A stretch of 64,000 nucleotides of DNA. It comes from G963663365 sp963663365. GTDB taxonomy: Bacteria > Hinthialibacterota > Hinthialibacteria > Hinthialibacterales > G963663365. Location of the stretch: positions 2,046,001-2,110,000 of the forward strand of contig CAXXIH010000008.1 in NCBI GenBank assembly GCA_963663365.2. Reading direction: 5' to 3'. The notes under the pieces are model-generated. The model did no database searches. It worked only from the letters and a program-made list of their open reading frames with translations, and had not been told where the DNA came from. A program made the translations under genes and the position numbers. Below, one piece after another: positions 43,327 to 52,536 of this stretch; positions within the stretch are counted from its first letter, which is position 1, and every line of letters begins with the position of its first letter.

Positions 43327-44046
43327 TTAGTCTTTGATCGGTTTGTAATAGATATTCCGGTAAAAGACCATTCCGTGATTTCCCTGCAAATAAGTCGGGC
43401 CGGTTTCAATAATTTCGTTGCTCAAAGCAGCGCCGGTCACGCCGGGGCAATCAAATTTATCAACAACCTTCTGACCGTTCTGATAAACCGTGATGCTCGT
43501 GCCTTTCACGACTTTCCCGTTTTTAACTTCCGGTTTGTGGAAAATGGCGTGATAGCACTGCCACTCGCCCGGAGCCTTGGAGACATTAACGATAGGCGCG
43601 ATTTTATCGTAGATGCCGCCACATTGATGTTTATCGGGATCCTTTTGATAACTGTCGAGCACCTGAATCTCGTACTGTCCAATCAGATACACACCGCTAT
43701 TGCTGCCTTTGGGCACCATAAACTCGATATATAACTCATGACTTCCGAGTTCAACATCACTAACCAAATCGATTCCGTGGGCCTTTTCCGGGAATTTGGG
43801 CTCAGCCACACCGGAATCGGGCGGAACATTGACAAGAACGCCACACGCAACAGTCCAACTGTCAAAATTATGATCGTTAGGTGTGCCCTTAAGATGCCAG
43901 CCGTCGAGATTCTTGCCATTAAAAAGCGGTACCCATCCGTCACCCTTCGGCGGCTTGGTGAGCGGTTCGGTATCTGCAGCGAACACAGCGGGAACAACAA
44001 TCCCAACTGCAACCAATAATATCAAAGCACTACGTACACATTTCAT
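43327..44046 (-). CDS. Secreted DUF1080 (3-keto-disaccharide hydrolase-like) protein
   Basis: A 239-residue protein with a signal peptide (SALILLVAVGIVVPAVFAA). The rest is one DUF1080 domain, a LamG/concanavalin-like beta-jellyroll typical of many Planctomycetes and Bacteroidetes. It is seen in the opening GWVPLFNGKNLDGWH, the strand SHELYIEFMVPKGSNSGVYLIGQYEIQVLDSY, and the ending GPTYLQGNHGMVFYRNIYYKPI. Some DUF1080 proteins hydrolyse 3-keto-glycosides; others are only binding modules. GAGGAG precedes the ATG. It is probably periplasmic or extracellular and monocistronic. Confidence 0.9.
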   Translation of the reverse strand: MKCVRSALILLVAVGIVVPAVFAADTEPLTKPPKGDGWVPLFNGKNLDGWHLKGTPNDHNFDSWTVACGVLVNVPPDSGVAEPKFPEKAHGIDLVSDVELGSHELYIEFMVPKGSNSGVYLIGQYEIQVLDSYQKDPDKHQCGGIYDKIAPIVNVSKAPGEWQCYHAIFHKPEVKNGKVVKGTSITVYQNGQKVVDKFDCPGVTGAALSNEIIETGPTYLQGNHGMVFYRNIYYKPIKD

Positions 44047-44168
44047 TACGTTGATCTCCTCTCAGCGTCGGAAATTGCTGAATAGTGATGCTACCAGCAG
44101 AAAGAGAAAGTTGCCACCCTTGGACAGGTTGGAACCGGTTAGCATACAGAAGAGGCAATCAGGAAAAT

Positions 44169-44747
44169 TTAGAGGCTACGCCACTCTTGGACAGCATCCG
44201 AAACAATGGTCTCGACACACCGCGAAAGTGCTTCAGCCGCGCCGGTATATGTGTTCTGCCGGAGTGGGGCGCTTGCGCTGTAGGTCCCGGCCTTGATTGC
44301 GCGTGAGCCGGTTTTCTGATCCCAAAGGTTCAATTCCAAAGAGCAATAAGCGTTTTTGCCGTCCGTTTCAAATACCAACAAACGGCCGGTCAGCACGGCA
44401 TCGGGATCGATGCCTCGATCCGTACTAACAATGCTCTTATAAACCTCTGCGCCGCGCAGCATATCGATAATCGTTTCCCGCACCATTTGCGCAGGTGGTT
44501 CAATCCACCTATGAAATTCGGCGTATTCGAGTTCGTATTCGCCGCTCCGTGAAAGCATCCGATCTTGAATTCGCTCGCGGGATTCAAACGGCTCGACATA
44601 CAACACAGCATCAATCGCCGTCTCTCCACGCAACAATTTTGAATCGGTGTACAGACTGTAATACGAGGACGGCGTATACGAGGGCGTTACAGCGGCGCAC
44701 CCCGCAAAAAGAACCGGCAAAAAGAGAATAGAAGTCCATCTGTTCAT
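44169..44747 (-). CDS. Lipoprotein resembling ABC-transport auxiliary (PqiC/YmbA-like) proteins
   Basis: A 192-residue lipoprotein. I chose ATG 44747, which gives a signal with lipobox LFAGC. The sequence (YYSLYTDSKLLRGETAIDAVLYVEPFESRERIQDRMLSRSGEYELEYAEFHRW) follows the ABC-type transport auxiliary lipoprotein fold found with MlaD-type transporters. The rest (VLTGRLLVFETDGKNAYCSLELNLWDQKTG) fits the second half. No MCE or ABC genes adjoin it, so it may work with partners elsewhere. The gene diverges from the MATE gene, with no overlap between the two chosen starts (44747 and 44901). Confidence 0.75.
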   Translation of the reverse strand: MNRWTSILFLPVLFAGCAAVTPSYTPSSYYSLYTDSKLLRGETAIDAVLYVEPFESRERIQDRMLSRSGEYELEYAEFHRWIEPPAQMVRETIIDMLRGAEVYKSIVSTDRGIDPDAVLTGRLLVFETDGKNAYCSLELNLWDQKTGSRAIKAGTYSASAPLRQNTYTGAAEALSRCVETIVSDAVQEWRSL

Positions 44748-44900
44748 CGCGGCCCAAGATTGCCACAAATTGCGCAGCAAATCTATAGAAAATGGGCGTG
44801 CAGACCATGCGGAATGACACGAAATGATTTGAATGTCCGTCTTTGGTGCATGGCAATGAAAGACTTATGCTTCGAGGCAATATGCGCTTTGGAGCCAACA

Positions 44901-46334
44901 ATGAGCCCTTGGATAAAACGCTGGGAAGAAGAGGCCGGCTATCGGGATTTCCTCCGGATGGCTGTGCCTTTAATTATCAGCACCAGCGCATGGACCATTC
45001 AACACTTCATAGACCGTGTATTTTTAACCTGGCATTCGGATGAAGAAGTCGCGGCATCCATGGCTGCGGGAATTCTCTATTGGGTTTTCGGCGCGTTTTT
45101 ATGCGGGACAGCGGGTTATGTCAACACTTTCGTTGCACAATATTACGGCGCCAACCGTCCAAATCGCGTGGGCCCCGCTATTTGGCAGGGAGCTTATTTC
45201 AGCATTATTACAAGTCTAATTGCGATTCCACTTTTCTTCTTGGCTCCTTTCTTTTTCAAATTATTCGGGCATGAAGAAACGGTCATGGAACATGAAATCG
45301 TCTATTTCCAAATCCTTTGCCATCTTTTGATTTTCAATACAACAGGAGCGACATTCTCAACATTTTTCACCGGACGGGGCGATACAATGACCGTCATGTG
45401 GGTCAACATCGCCGGGACTCTCGTCAATATCGTTTTCGATTGGATCATGATTTTCGGCAATCTTGGATGTCCCGAGATGGGTATTGCCGGGGCCGGATGG
45501 GCAACACTCTTTGGAGGCGGCATTACGACACTATTGTTCGCCGGGCTTATGTTGCGCAAAACACACCGCGAACAATACGCAACGCTATCCGGCTGGCGTT
45601 TTGACTGGGAACTCTACAAAAGGCTTCTTCGCTTCGGTTTGCCGAGCGGCGTGCAGCAGGGATTGGACGTCTTTTCTTGGGCGCTTTTCATTCTTCTAAT
45701 CGGCCGTATCGGAACCTCAGAATTAGCGATCACCAGTATCGCATTTAACATCAACATGCTGGCATTCGTTCCCATGTTTGGTTGCGGAATAACCGTAAGC
45801 ACACTCGTCGGCCAATATTTGGGCAAAGACGATCCCGATCTTGCAGCCAAAGCCACTTGGTCAGGAACTCATATTACGCTTGCCTATATGACTTTCTTTG
45901 CTGTGATTTATCTGTTGATACCAAATGTTTTTATGGAGCCTTTTGCCATGGGTTCCGATCCGGCTGAGTTCGAAGTATTACGGCCCACAGGCATTGTGCT
46001 TCTCCGGTTCATGTCTTTTTATTGTCTATTCGACGCCATGAATATCATCTTTGCCGGTGCATTACGCGGGGCGGGAGATACAAGGTTTGTGCTGTTCATC
46101 ACGGTGGGATTGGGCTGGTTGCTGATGGTCATACCGATTTTCATTTTCTGTACGATTTTCGGCGCCGGACTTTATACAGCTTGGTCATTTGCCACGCTGT
46201 TTATGATTGTCTTGAGTTTTTGCTTTCTTGCGCGTTTTCGCGGTGGGAAATGGCGGGAGATGCGTGTGATTGAGCCCGAACTTCAGCCGCATATGCCTGT
46301 TCTTGTCGACTCAACACCGACAGAAACGCCATAA
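44901..46334 (+). CDS. MATE-family multidrug/organic cation exporter
   Basis: A 477-residue membrane protein with about 12 transmembrane helices and the MATE fold. I chose ATG 44901: GGAG lies 7 bases upstream and the usual helix 1 starts soon after. The longer in-frame extension to 44760 has no such site. Typical features include VPLIISTSAWTIQHFIDRVFLTWHS, GAGWATLFGGGITTLLFAGL in the loop between halves, and GCGITVSTLVGQYLGKDDPDLA in the second half. These proteins export toxic cations or metabolites using Na+ or H+ gradients. Confidence 0.92.
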   Translation: MSPWIKRWEEEAGYRDFLRMAVPLIISTSAWTIQHFIDRVFLTWHSDEEVAASMAAGILYWVFGAFLCGTAGYVNTFVAQYYGANRPNRVGPAIWQGAYFSIITSLIAIPLFFLAPFFFKLFGHEETVMEHEIVYFQILCHLLIFNTTGATFSTFFTGRGDTMTVMWVNIAGTLVNIVFDWIMIFGNLGCPEMGIAGAGWATLFGGGITTLLFAGLMLRKTHREQYATLSGWRFDWELYKRLLRFGLPSGVQQGLDVFSWALFILLIGRIGTSELAITSIAFNINMLAFVPMFGCGITVSTLVGQYLGKDDPDLAAKATWSGTHITLAYMTFFAVIYLLIPNVFMEPFAMGSDPAEFEVLRPTGIVLLRFMSFYCLFDAMNIIFAGALRGAGDTRFVLFITVGLGWLLMVIPIFIFCTIFGAGLYTAWSFATLFMIVLSFCFLARFRGGKWREMRVIEPELQPHMPVLVDSTPTETP

Positions 46335-46359
46335 TCGCACATAAAATATAAGCACCCGC

Positions 46360-47487
46360 TCAGCCGGCCCGAAAATCTCCTGCACAAGCGCGTTCCAAAA
46401 CTTGAAGAAAAGCGTCATTTCCCGCTTCAATCCCAAGATACGCTTCGGCATGGTGCCTGGCCGTTATAGATAGTTCATTCCGCCGCTCCGGCTCCGATTC
46501 GAATTTCAAGAACGCTTCAAGCCAGGCAGAGGGATTATCTGTGGGGATGCGTATTGCAGCCTGACAGTCTCCGACGACTTCATCCATGCCGCCCGCTCCG
46601 CTATATACCACCGGCAAACCAGCTGCCATTGCCTCTGCCAAAGCCAGAGAGAACGATTCTTTTTTTGATGGAACGGCAAATGCATCGCAAGCCGAAAGCA
46701 AATCGGGAACTTCCCGCTTGAATCCACAAAAGGTCACCCGCTCCTGTAATCCTGAATCGGAAATCCGGCGTTTGAGTTCCCAGGCAAAAGGACGGTCATC
46801 CGCGCCAATCAAAAGAAAATGCAAATGCGAATCCCCGGGAAGCAAAGCCGCAACATCCACTAAACAATCCTGTCCTTTATCGGCGGAAATCGTCCCCATG
46901 CATCCTACGATAAAGGCGTCTTTTGGAAGTCCGAGATTTGCACGAGCCGCGGCGCCACCGTCGCCAGGCCGAAAACGATCTAAATCAACACCCGGACGCA
47001 CAACAAAAATGCGGTCCGCTCCAACGTCATGCTCCGTCAATTGTCTGCGCATATATTCAGATGGAGTAAGTACTGTGGGTAATGCATCGATATGATATTT
47101 CTGAAGTGAGCCATCTTTTAGACCGTCCGCCTGTACAAATCCCACCCCCGCAGATTTCATACGCTGCGCAAGATGCAATACATGAGGAGCAGTCCAGATA
47201 TCACCGGCGATCACAACATCCGGCTGAAATATGCCAATTTGTTTTTGAAAGGAATCACCTCCGAACCACGAATGCAGTGTGTGGGCCAATCGCCGTAGAG
47301 GCTTTCTCCATGGTGGCAATTCGGTTGGGTGAAATTGCAGGCCGTACTCCTCGAAAACATTTTTATCTTCACGGCACTTCCCGAAAATTACCGCATCATG
47401 TCCGGCCTCTTTCGCCGCCAAGAGCAGATGCGCAAGGTGATGGTCGCTTCCGCCGTGTCCGGGATTTTGGAGGACCGCAATCTTCAC
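46360..47487 (-). CDS. Glycosyltransferase family 4
   Basis: A 375-residue GT-B enzyme. The N-terminal domain starts MKIAVLQNPGHGGSDHHLAHLL. The nucleotide-sugar site has the E-x7-E motif (SFSLALAEAMAAGLPVV) and GCMGTISADKGQD as the interdomain region. It retains anomeric configuration as usual for GT4, and the donor and acceptor are unknown. The start is GTG, overlapping the previous stop as GTGA, so translation is coupled to the GT9 gene. It is the last gene of the gatA to glycosyltransferase run, and is consistent with a role in lipopolysaccharide or another surface glycan. Confidence 0.93.
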   Translation of the reverse strand: MKIAVLQNPGHGGSDHHLAHLLLAAKEAGHDAVIFGKCREDKNVFEEYGLQFHPTELPPWRKPLRRLAHTLHSWFGGDSFQKQIGIFQPDVVIAGDIWTAPHVLHLAQRMKSAGVGFVQADGLKDGSLQKYHIDALPTVLTPSEYMRRQLTEHDVGADRIFVVRPGVDLDRFRPGDGGAAARANLGLPKDAFIVGCMGTISADKGQDCLVDVAALLPGDSHLHFLLIGADDRPFAWELKRRISDSGLQERVTFCGFKREVPDLLSACDAFAVPSKKESFSLALAEAMAAGLPVVYSGAGGMDEVVGDCQAAIRIPTDNPSAWLEAFLKFESEPERRNELSITARHHAEAYLGIEAGNDAFLQVLERACAGDFRAG

Positions 47488-48521
47488 AAGTCTAATACCT
47501 CTTCAACTGCACGGCGCACATCTTCAAACGGCAGTTTCGTCAAACATTCGCGATGAGGACATTCGAATTTATATCTCCCACACGGTGAACAACGCATATT
47601 CCGGGTCACGGTTACAGTATTTGCGGTATTCCGATACGGCCCGGAAACACGAGGATCGGTTGAGCCGAATATGGCAACCAGGGGCACATCGAGAGCGGCG
47701 GCCATGTGCATTGGGCCGGAATCATTGGTTACAAGCAGATCGCAACGCTTAAGAGCGGCGGCAAGTTCCTGCAACGATAAACCGCTTAGTATTTTAGTTT
47801 GCGGAGCGATTTCCCGAATTGTGTATGCCAACGGTTCTTCGCCCGGTCCGGCATGAATCCAAACGGAACAATGCTTTCCAGTGCATAACCATGCGGCAAG
47901 TTTTGCGAAGTATTCCACCGGCCAACATCTCTCAGGCAATCCGGCTCCCGGTTGCAGAATCACCGTATATCCTTCTTCGACGGGGTGTTGTGTATCGAAG
48001 CGATACTGGATATCGGGATCGACAGAGAGTTGCGGACGGGTTTCAGGGAGATCGCCAAGGGCGTGAGCGAGAATACTTCGAAACCGGTCCACCTGATGGA
48101 TCGCGTCTTTCTCCATCTGCACAGGAACCCAATCGGTATGCAAACGGCAGGAAAAATCCAAGGTTTTAAAACCGACACGGCGTTTTGCGCCGCTGGCCCG
48201 TATAAGCCAATGCGTTGAAGGAACATTTTGAAGATCTAAAGCCAAATCGAATTGATGTTTGCGAAGCGTGTGTAACAGCGGATAAAGTTCGCGTATAAAT
48301 CTTCCGCGCTGTCCCTGTCTCCAGGTGCTTTTATTCAGGGACAACAGGCAGTCGATATCCGGATTCTTTCGTAAAAGATCATCATTGGGCGGCGCAGTAA
48401 TTACGGTGATAAAGGCGTTGGGACACATCAGCCGAGCGGCTGCAATCGCAGCAGTGGACATCACGACTTCGCCAATGTCATTGAGCCGGACAATCAATAT
48501 GCGTTGGAATTCATCGGCCAT
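47484..48521 (-). CDS. Glycosyltransferase family 9 (heptosyltransferase-like)
   Basis: A 345-residue ADP-heptose:LPS heptosyltransferase-family protein. It begins FQRILIVRLNDIGEVVMSTAAI, where typical members have ILIIRLSSLGDVVLTTP. The acceptor-facing residues and the C-terminal signature LVTNDSGPMHMAAALDVPLVAIFGSTDP are intact, as is the Cys-rich tail MRCSPCGRYKFECPHRECL. It should add a heptose or related sugar to the lipid A core in the cytoplasm. It is 61 bases after the upstream GT4 gene and overlaps the next one by 4 bases. Confidence 0.94.
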   Translation of the reverse strand: MADEFQRILIVRLNDIGEVVMSTAAIAAARLMCPNAFITVITAPPNDDLLRKNPDIDCLLSLNKSTWRQGQRGRFIRELYPLLHTLRKHQFDLALDLQNVPSTHWLIRASGAKRRVGFKTLDFSCRLHTDWVPVQMEKDAIHQVDRFRSILAHALGDLPETRPQLSVDPDIQYRFDTQHPVEEGYTVILQPGAGLPERCWPVEYFAKLAAWLCTGKHCSVWIHAGPGEEPLAYTIREIAPQTKILSGLSLQELAAALKRCDLLVTNDSGPMHMAAALDVPLVAIFGSTDPRVSGPYRNTANTVTVTRNMRCSPCGRYKFECPHRECLTKLPFEDVRRAVEEVLDL

Positions 48522-48582
48522 GCAGTCTCGCCCATACAGGACAATACGGTCTGTATTCTACAAGAATATCGCAGGTTCACAG

Positions 48583-49692
48583 TCATTTGGGGAGACTCAG
48601 GACTTTCTCATAGACACGAAGAACCCCGGATACCATGTTTTCCGGAGACAATTTCTCATGGACCATACGCCGTGCCCGCTCTATCCGGTCCGCCTGAGGA
48701 TTTTTTAACAGAGCCTTCATTGCCTCAGCCAAAGCCTGCGCATTGCCGGGAGGAACCAGCGGTGCGATGACATCGTCACCGGCATACGGATTCACACCTC
48801 CGCAAGCGGTACTAACTGCGGGTACTCCGGCCGCCATGGCTTCAAAAAGGGCCATCGGCATCCCCTCTTCTGAGGACGCCAACACAAACAAATCCGCAGC
48901 CCGCAACAAGCGGGGTATATCTTCGCGTTGTCCTAAAATGAAGCAGCGGCCGGCTCCAAGACATTTCAATGCATAATCCTCCAGTTCATTGCGTAAGGGG
49001 CCATCACCGGCCAAGACAAGAACCATATTGGGATATTCCGGAATCATAAGTCCGAAAGCGTCGATAAGCGTCTTCTGCATCTTTTCGGAGGTCAACCGTC
49101 CCACATTCAATACAAGCCTGGAATCCGGCGAAATCCCCAGTTCTTCATGCACACCTTCGGGATCTGGGCAGTATCCGGAAAAGCGCTCGAGATCAACACA
49201 ACTGGGAACAACGTTGACGATATCCGGATCGACACCCGCCGCTCGAAGCCGGCCCCGTACCGGCTCAGACACGGCGATATAGGCATCGACACCATGACCG
49301 TATTTCCAATCACGAAGCAATGAATTTTTGATAGGAAAGAAAACCCGGCGATGCACAACAAGCGGTATCTGCAATCCTAATGTCTGCGCAATCCGGGCAA
49401 TGCTGTGAGAACGCGCATCATGTGCATGCAATAGATCTGCAGTGGCTGCCAGACCTTTCAGTCTCCAAGCCGAACGGACATCCCAAGATGAAGTGAGGGG
49501 TAATGCTTGGAGTTCCGCGTCATTAAGCAGCTGAGTGTTGGCTTTCATATCCCCAAAAGGGCTTTCAGGAGGACAGAGCAACAAACAGCGCCATCCGCTC
49601 CGGGTAAGTCCGGAAATCAACCTTGCTGCCTGGCGTTGGCCGCCACCCGGGCGCCGCCCGGCATCGATATGAATAATCGTTTTGTCATTCAT
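48583..49692 (-). CDS. Glycosyltransferase family 4
   Basis: A 369-residue GT-B enzyme. The N-terminal IIHIDAGRRPGGGQRQAARLISGL matches lipopolysaccharide-core and capsule GT4 enzymes. The donor-site motif is EEGMPMALFEAMAAGVPAVSTACGG, with LNVGRLTSEKMQKTLIDAF in the hinge. The start at 49692 leaves 61 bases after the phosphatase-RpiB gene; an in-frame extension to 49818 would overlap that gene without a ribosome-binding site. It belongs to the surface-glycan run. Confidence 0.9.
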   Translation of the reverse strand: MNDKTIIHIDAGRRPGGGQRQAARLISGLTRSGWRCLLLCPPESPFGDMKANTQLLNDAELQALPLTSSWDVRSAWRLKGLAATADLLHAHDARSHSIARIAQTLGLQIPLVVHRRVFFPIKNSLLRDWKYGHGVDAYIAVSEPVRGRLRAAGVDPDIVNVVPSCVDLERFSGYCPDPEGVHEELGISPDSRLVLNVGRLTSEKMQKTLIDAFGLMIPEYPNMVLVLAGDGPLRNELEDYALKCLGAGRCFILGQREDIPRLLRAADLFVLASSEEGMPMALFEAMAAGVPAVSTACGGVNPYAGDDVIAPLVPPGNAQALAEAMKALLKNPQADRIERARRMVHEKLSPENMVSGVLRVYEKVLSLPK

Positions 49693-49753
49693 CCTAACGG
49701 ATGATGGGGCAGTGAGTGAATCTCTGCAAGCGGAAGAATCCAATTGGAGCGAA

Positions 49754-50740
49754 TTAGGCAGGGATTGAATCGGCGGAGATACGGTCCTCAACTTCCGTTT
49801 CGTGGACACGTTCAGCACGGGAGATCTTATTAATACGCCGCTGATACTTGCCGCCCAGGAAGTCCGTATACATAAACGCCTTCAGCATTTGTTCGATATC
49901 GGCCCGGCTAAAGTAATCAGCAGCCAAACAGAGCACATTGGCGTTATTGTGATGGCGCGAAACTTCGCAGTGTTCACGATTGATGGGTACAACACCACGC
50001 ACACCCTGGACTTTATTGACCGCGATGACCATCCCGTGCCCCGAACTGCAAATCAGGATGCCGCGATCAACCTGATGCGTAGCCACAAGTTCGCCAACCT
50101 GGAATGCATAATCCGGGTGATCACAAGACGTGGAATCATAGGTCCCAGCATCAACCACATTCACACCGGCACGGGTTAAGAAGCCTTTTACAAACTGTTT
50201 CAGCTCATATCCCCGGTGATCGCTACCGATCGCATACGTGTGCGGGCCACCTAAGAAATAACGGTTCTTAACATCGTCCCAACTCTCCAAAATCCCATCC
50301 ACGCCGCGGACAATAAGTCGGCCTACGTATTCAAACAAGGCGAGATCGCCACCCACAGGATCCGTAATATGCCGTAAAGGCGCCGGATGGATAAACGATC
50401 CTAACGGGCGGATTTTCGAAGCCAGTTCCGGGAAATGCTCCAGCAGATAATCTTCGTGCGTTTCTTCAAGAGTCAATATTAAATGCTGATCGTGAATTAG
50501 TTCTTCTGTAACCGGTTGAGACCGAAAAGCACTCAAGTCGACACCATAATCTTGTGCAACGGCTGTGGCATGCGCCGTTGCCGGGTGTCCATTGGCCGCA
50601 AAGATGCCGGCGGATGTGACTTCAACATCTTCATCCAGGCCTGCACGTCTTAATGCATGGCGTAAGTATCCCTCAACGAACGGACTGCGGCAGGTGTTTC
50701 CTGTGCAGACAGCAATGATGCGGAACGGTTCTTTGGCCAT
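49754..50740 (-). CDS. Fusion of low-molecular-weight phosphatase and ribose-5-phosphate isomerase B
   Basis: A 328-residue protein joining two families. Residues 1-150 are a low-molecular-weight protein-tyrosine/arginine phosphatase. The P-loop is C12-TGNTC-R18, and the acid loop is DPVGGD near residue 117. Residues about 165-328 are RpiB. The phosphate-binding SDHRGYELK is followed by ILICSSGHGMVIAVNKV, in which Cys231 matches the catalytic base, and by the HHNNANVLCLAADYF segment. In RpiB the usual text is ILICGTGIGMS; the change is SSGHG. In Bacillus the equivalents (ywlE and rpiB) are adjacent genes, so a fusion is plausible and points to a shared role. It is 22 bases after gatA. Confidence 0.9.
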   Translation of the reverse strand: MAKEPFRIIAVCTGNTCRSPFVEGYLRHALRRAGLDEDVEVTSAGIFAANGHPATAHATAVAQDYGVDLSAFRSQPVTEELIHDQHLILTLEETHEDYLLEHFPELASKIRPLGSFIHPAPLRHITDPVGGDLALFEYVGRLIVRGVDGILESWDDVKNRYFLGGPHTYAIGSDHRGYELKQFVKGFLTRAGVNVVDAGTYDSTSCDHPDYAFQVGELVATHQVDRGILICSSGHGMVIAVNKVQGVRGVVPINREHCEVSRHHNNANVLCLAADYFSRADIEQMLKAFMYTDFLGGKYQRRINKISRAERVHETEVEDRISADSIPA

Positions 50741-50762
50741 ATTAATCGATTCTCACTCTAGG

Positions 50763-52280
50763 CTAACACGGGGGCGCCTGTAGATGGTGGTCGGTTACAC
50801 TTTGGAATGCATGCGCTAACCGCAGGAGAAGACTCTCAGATAATGCCGGTGCAATAAACTGTAGTCCCAAAGGCAAGCCGTCACCGGAAAAACCTCCGGG
50901 GATTGAGATGCCAGGCAAACCGGCCAAATTCAACGGAGCCGTAAAGACATCCGACAAATACATCTGCAATGGATCGTCCGCCTTCTCACCACGCTTAAAG
51001 GCAGGTGTCGGCGTAGCAGGACAGATCACTGCATCCACATCTTGAAAAGCTGTCTCGAAGTCCCTTTTGAGCAGGTTCCTCACACGTTGCGCTCGCCGAT
51101 AGTATGCATCGTAATAACCTGCTGACAAGACATAGGTCCCCAGCATGATTCGGCGCTTCACTTCCTGCCCGAATCCTTCGCTGCGTGTCTTCATATACAT
51201 TTCGATCAGGCTGTCGGCATCATTATGACGGTGTCCATAAACCACGCCGTCATAACGAGCCAGATTGCTGGAGGCTTCAGCCGTACAGATCAGGTAATAG
51301 GTTGCAATCGCATAGGGAGTATGAGGAAGCGAAATCTCTCGTACTGTCACTCCCAATGGCTCTAGGGCCTTGATGGCGTCATCCACCATCGCCCGCATAT
51401 TAGGATCGAGGCCTTCCGGCAAGTACTCTTTTGGCAAACCAAGAACAAGACCCTTAACCCCCTGGTCGAGTTCAGATAAATAATCGGGAACCGGCGCATC
51501 AATACTGGTTGAATCCCGAAGATCGAGCCCGGAAATAATGCCCAATAGAGCGGCCGCGTCTTTTGCAGTACGTGTCATAGGGCCAATTTGATCAAGAGAA
51601 CTGGCGAAAGCGACCAAACCATAGCGGGATACACGCCCATAGGTTGGCTTCATGCCCAGTACAGAACACAGTGCGGCCGGTTGTCGAATCGATCCCCCTG
51701 TATCTGAGCCCAAAGCCCAGGGTGCAAGCCGTGCCGATACGGCAGCCGCCGAACCGCCACTTGAGCCGCCGGGAATCATCTCCACATTCCATGGATTGGC
51801 CGATGTGACAAAAGCGGAATTCTCAGTCGATGATCCCATGGCAAATTCATCCATGTTGGTCTTGCCAATAGGAATCAGGCCAGCCTCCAGGAGTTTCTCG
51901 ACAACGGTGGCGTCATAAGGCGGGATAAAATTCTCAAGAAATTTTGAACTGCATGTCGTGGGCGCTCCACGCATACACATATTGTCTTTGATTGCGATGG
52001 GGACACCGGAAAATGGTGGGACTTCATCGCCCCGGCTACGCGCCTGGTCGACTGCATCCGCCCGGTTTAAAGCACTTTCGGATAGCACTGTTTGATACGT
52101 TTTAAGAGTGCCATCTACGTTGGCAATACGGTCTAGAAAGGCTTGCACAAGCTCACGGGCTGAAAACTGCCGCGTACGAAGTCCTTCTGCGGCTTCGATG
52201 GCGGGGTGAGCTGAGTTATCTCGGACATGATGGATCAATAATAGAGAAGTCAACCTATATTGTTTAAAGGAGCGCGACAC
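50763..52280 (-). CDS. gatA: Aspartyl/glutamyl-tRNA amidotransferase subunit A (amidase)
   Basis: A 505-residue amidase-signature protein, a usual length for GatA. The catalytic triad is Lys98 (PIAIKDN), Ser173 (GGSSGGSAA) and nucleophile Ser197 (GSDTGGSIRQP), in the GatA spacing. The end contains YPGISIPGGF-like LPGISIPGGFSGDGLPLGLQFIA, also a GatA hallmark. GatA supplies ammonia to convert Glu-tRNA(Gln) or Asp-tRNA(Asn). GatB and GatC are not in the window. The start is uncertain: GTG 52280 is used here, while TTG 52253 or 52238 could also serve, and no site has a good ribosome-binding sequence. Confidence 0.92.
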   Translation of the reverse strand: MSRSFKQYRLTSLLLIHHVRDNSAHPAIEAAEGLRTRQFSARELVQAFLDRIANVDGTLKTYQTVLSESALNRADAVDQARSRGDEVPPFSGVPIAIKDNMCMRGAPTTCSSKFLENFIPPYDATVVEKLLEAGLIPIGKTNMDEFAMGSSTENSAFVTSANPWNVEMIPGGSSGGSAAAVSARLAPWALGSDTGGSIRQPAALCSVLGMKPTYGRVSRYGLVAFASSLDQIGPMTRTAKDAAALLGIISGLDLRDSTSIDAPVPDYLSELDQGVKGLVLGLPKEYLPEGLDPNMRAMVDDAIKALEPLGVTVREISLPHTPYAIATYYLICTAEASSNLARYDGVVYGHRHNDADSLIEMYMKTRSEGFGQEVKRRIMLGTYVLSAGYYDAYYRRAQRVRNLLKRDFETAFQDVDAVICPATPTPAFKRGEKADDPLQMYLSDVFTAPLNLAGLPGISIPGGFSGDGLPLGLQFIAPALSESLLLRLAHAFQSVTDHHLQAPPC

Positions 52281-52536
52281 ATGTACCCGTTCTCATAATA
52301 AACTAGGGCAGCCGGTGCCGCTCGCTGAGTACACCGCGCACATCCTTGGGCGTCAACGGTCGCCTTGTTCCAGGCTCAAGTTACCTTGGCTTGGATTTGA
52401 AGCCCCGACCTCTATAAATTAAGGAATTGTGCCAAACTATGGACAGTCGGCGGGAAGCATAGGCTTCAGAATCTCCAACGGCTTAAATGCTCCATGCGGT
52501 GGCAAGCATATCAAGGCAGCTCGGCATAAGGGTTCA

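Noticed and set aside
50763..52280. Generic amidase rather than GatA
   Set aside because: The spacing of Lys98, Ser173 and Ser197 and the GSDTGGSIRQP and LPGISIPGG motifs match GatA closely.
52429..52536. Extended N-terminus of the C25 peptidase starting at GTG 52429
   Set aside because: It would place 36 extra residues before a good signal peptide; ATG 52537 has AAGGG at proper distance.
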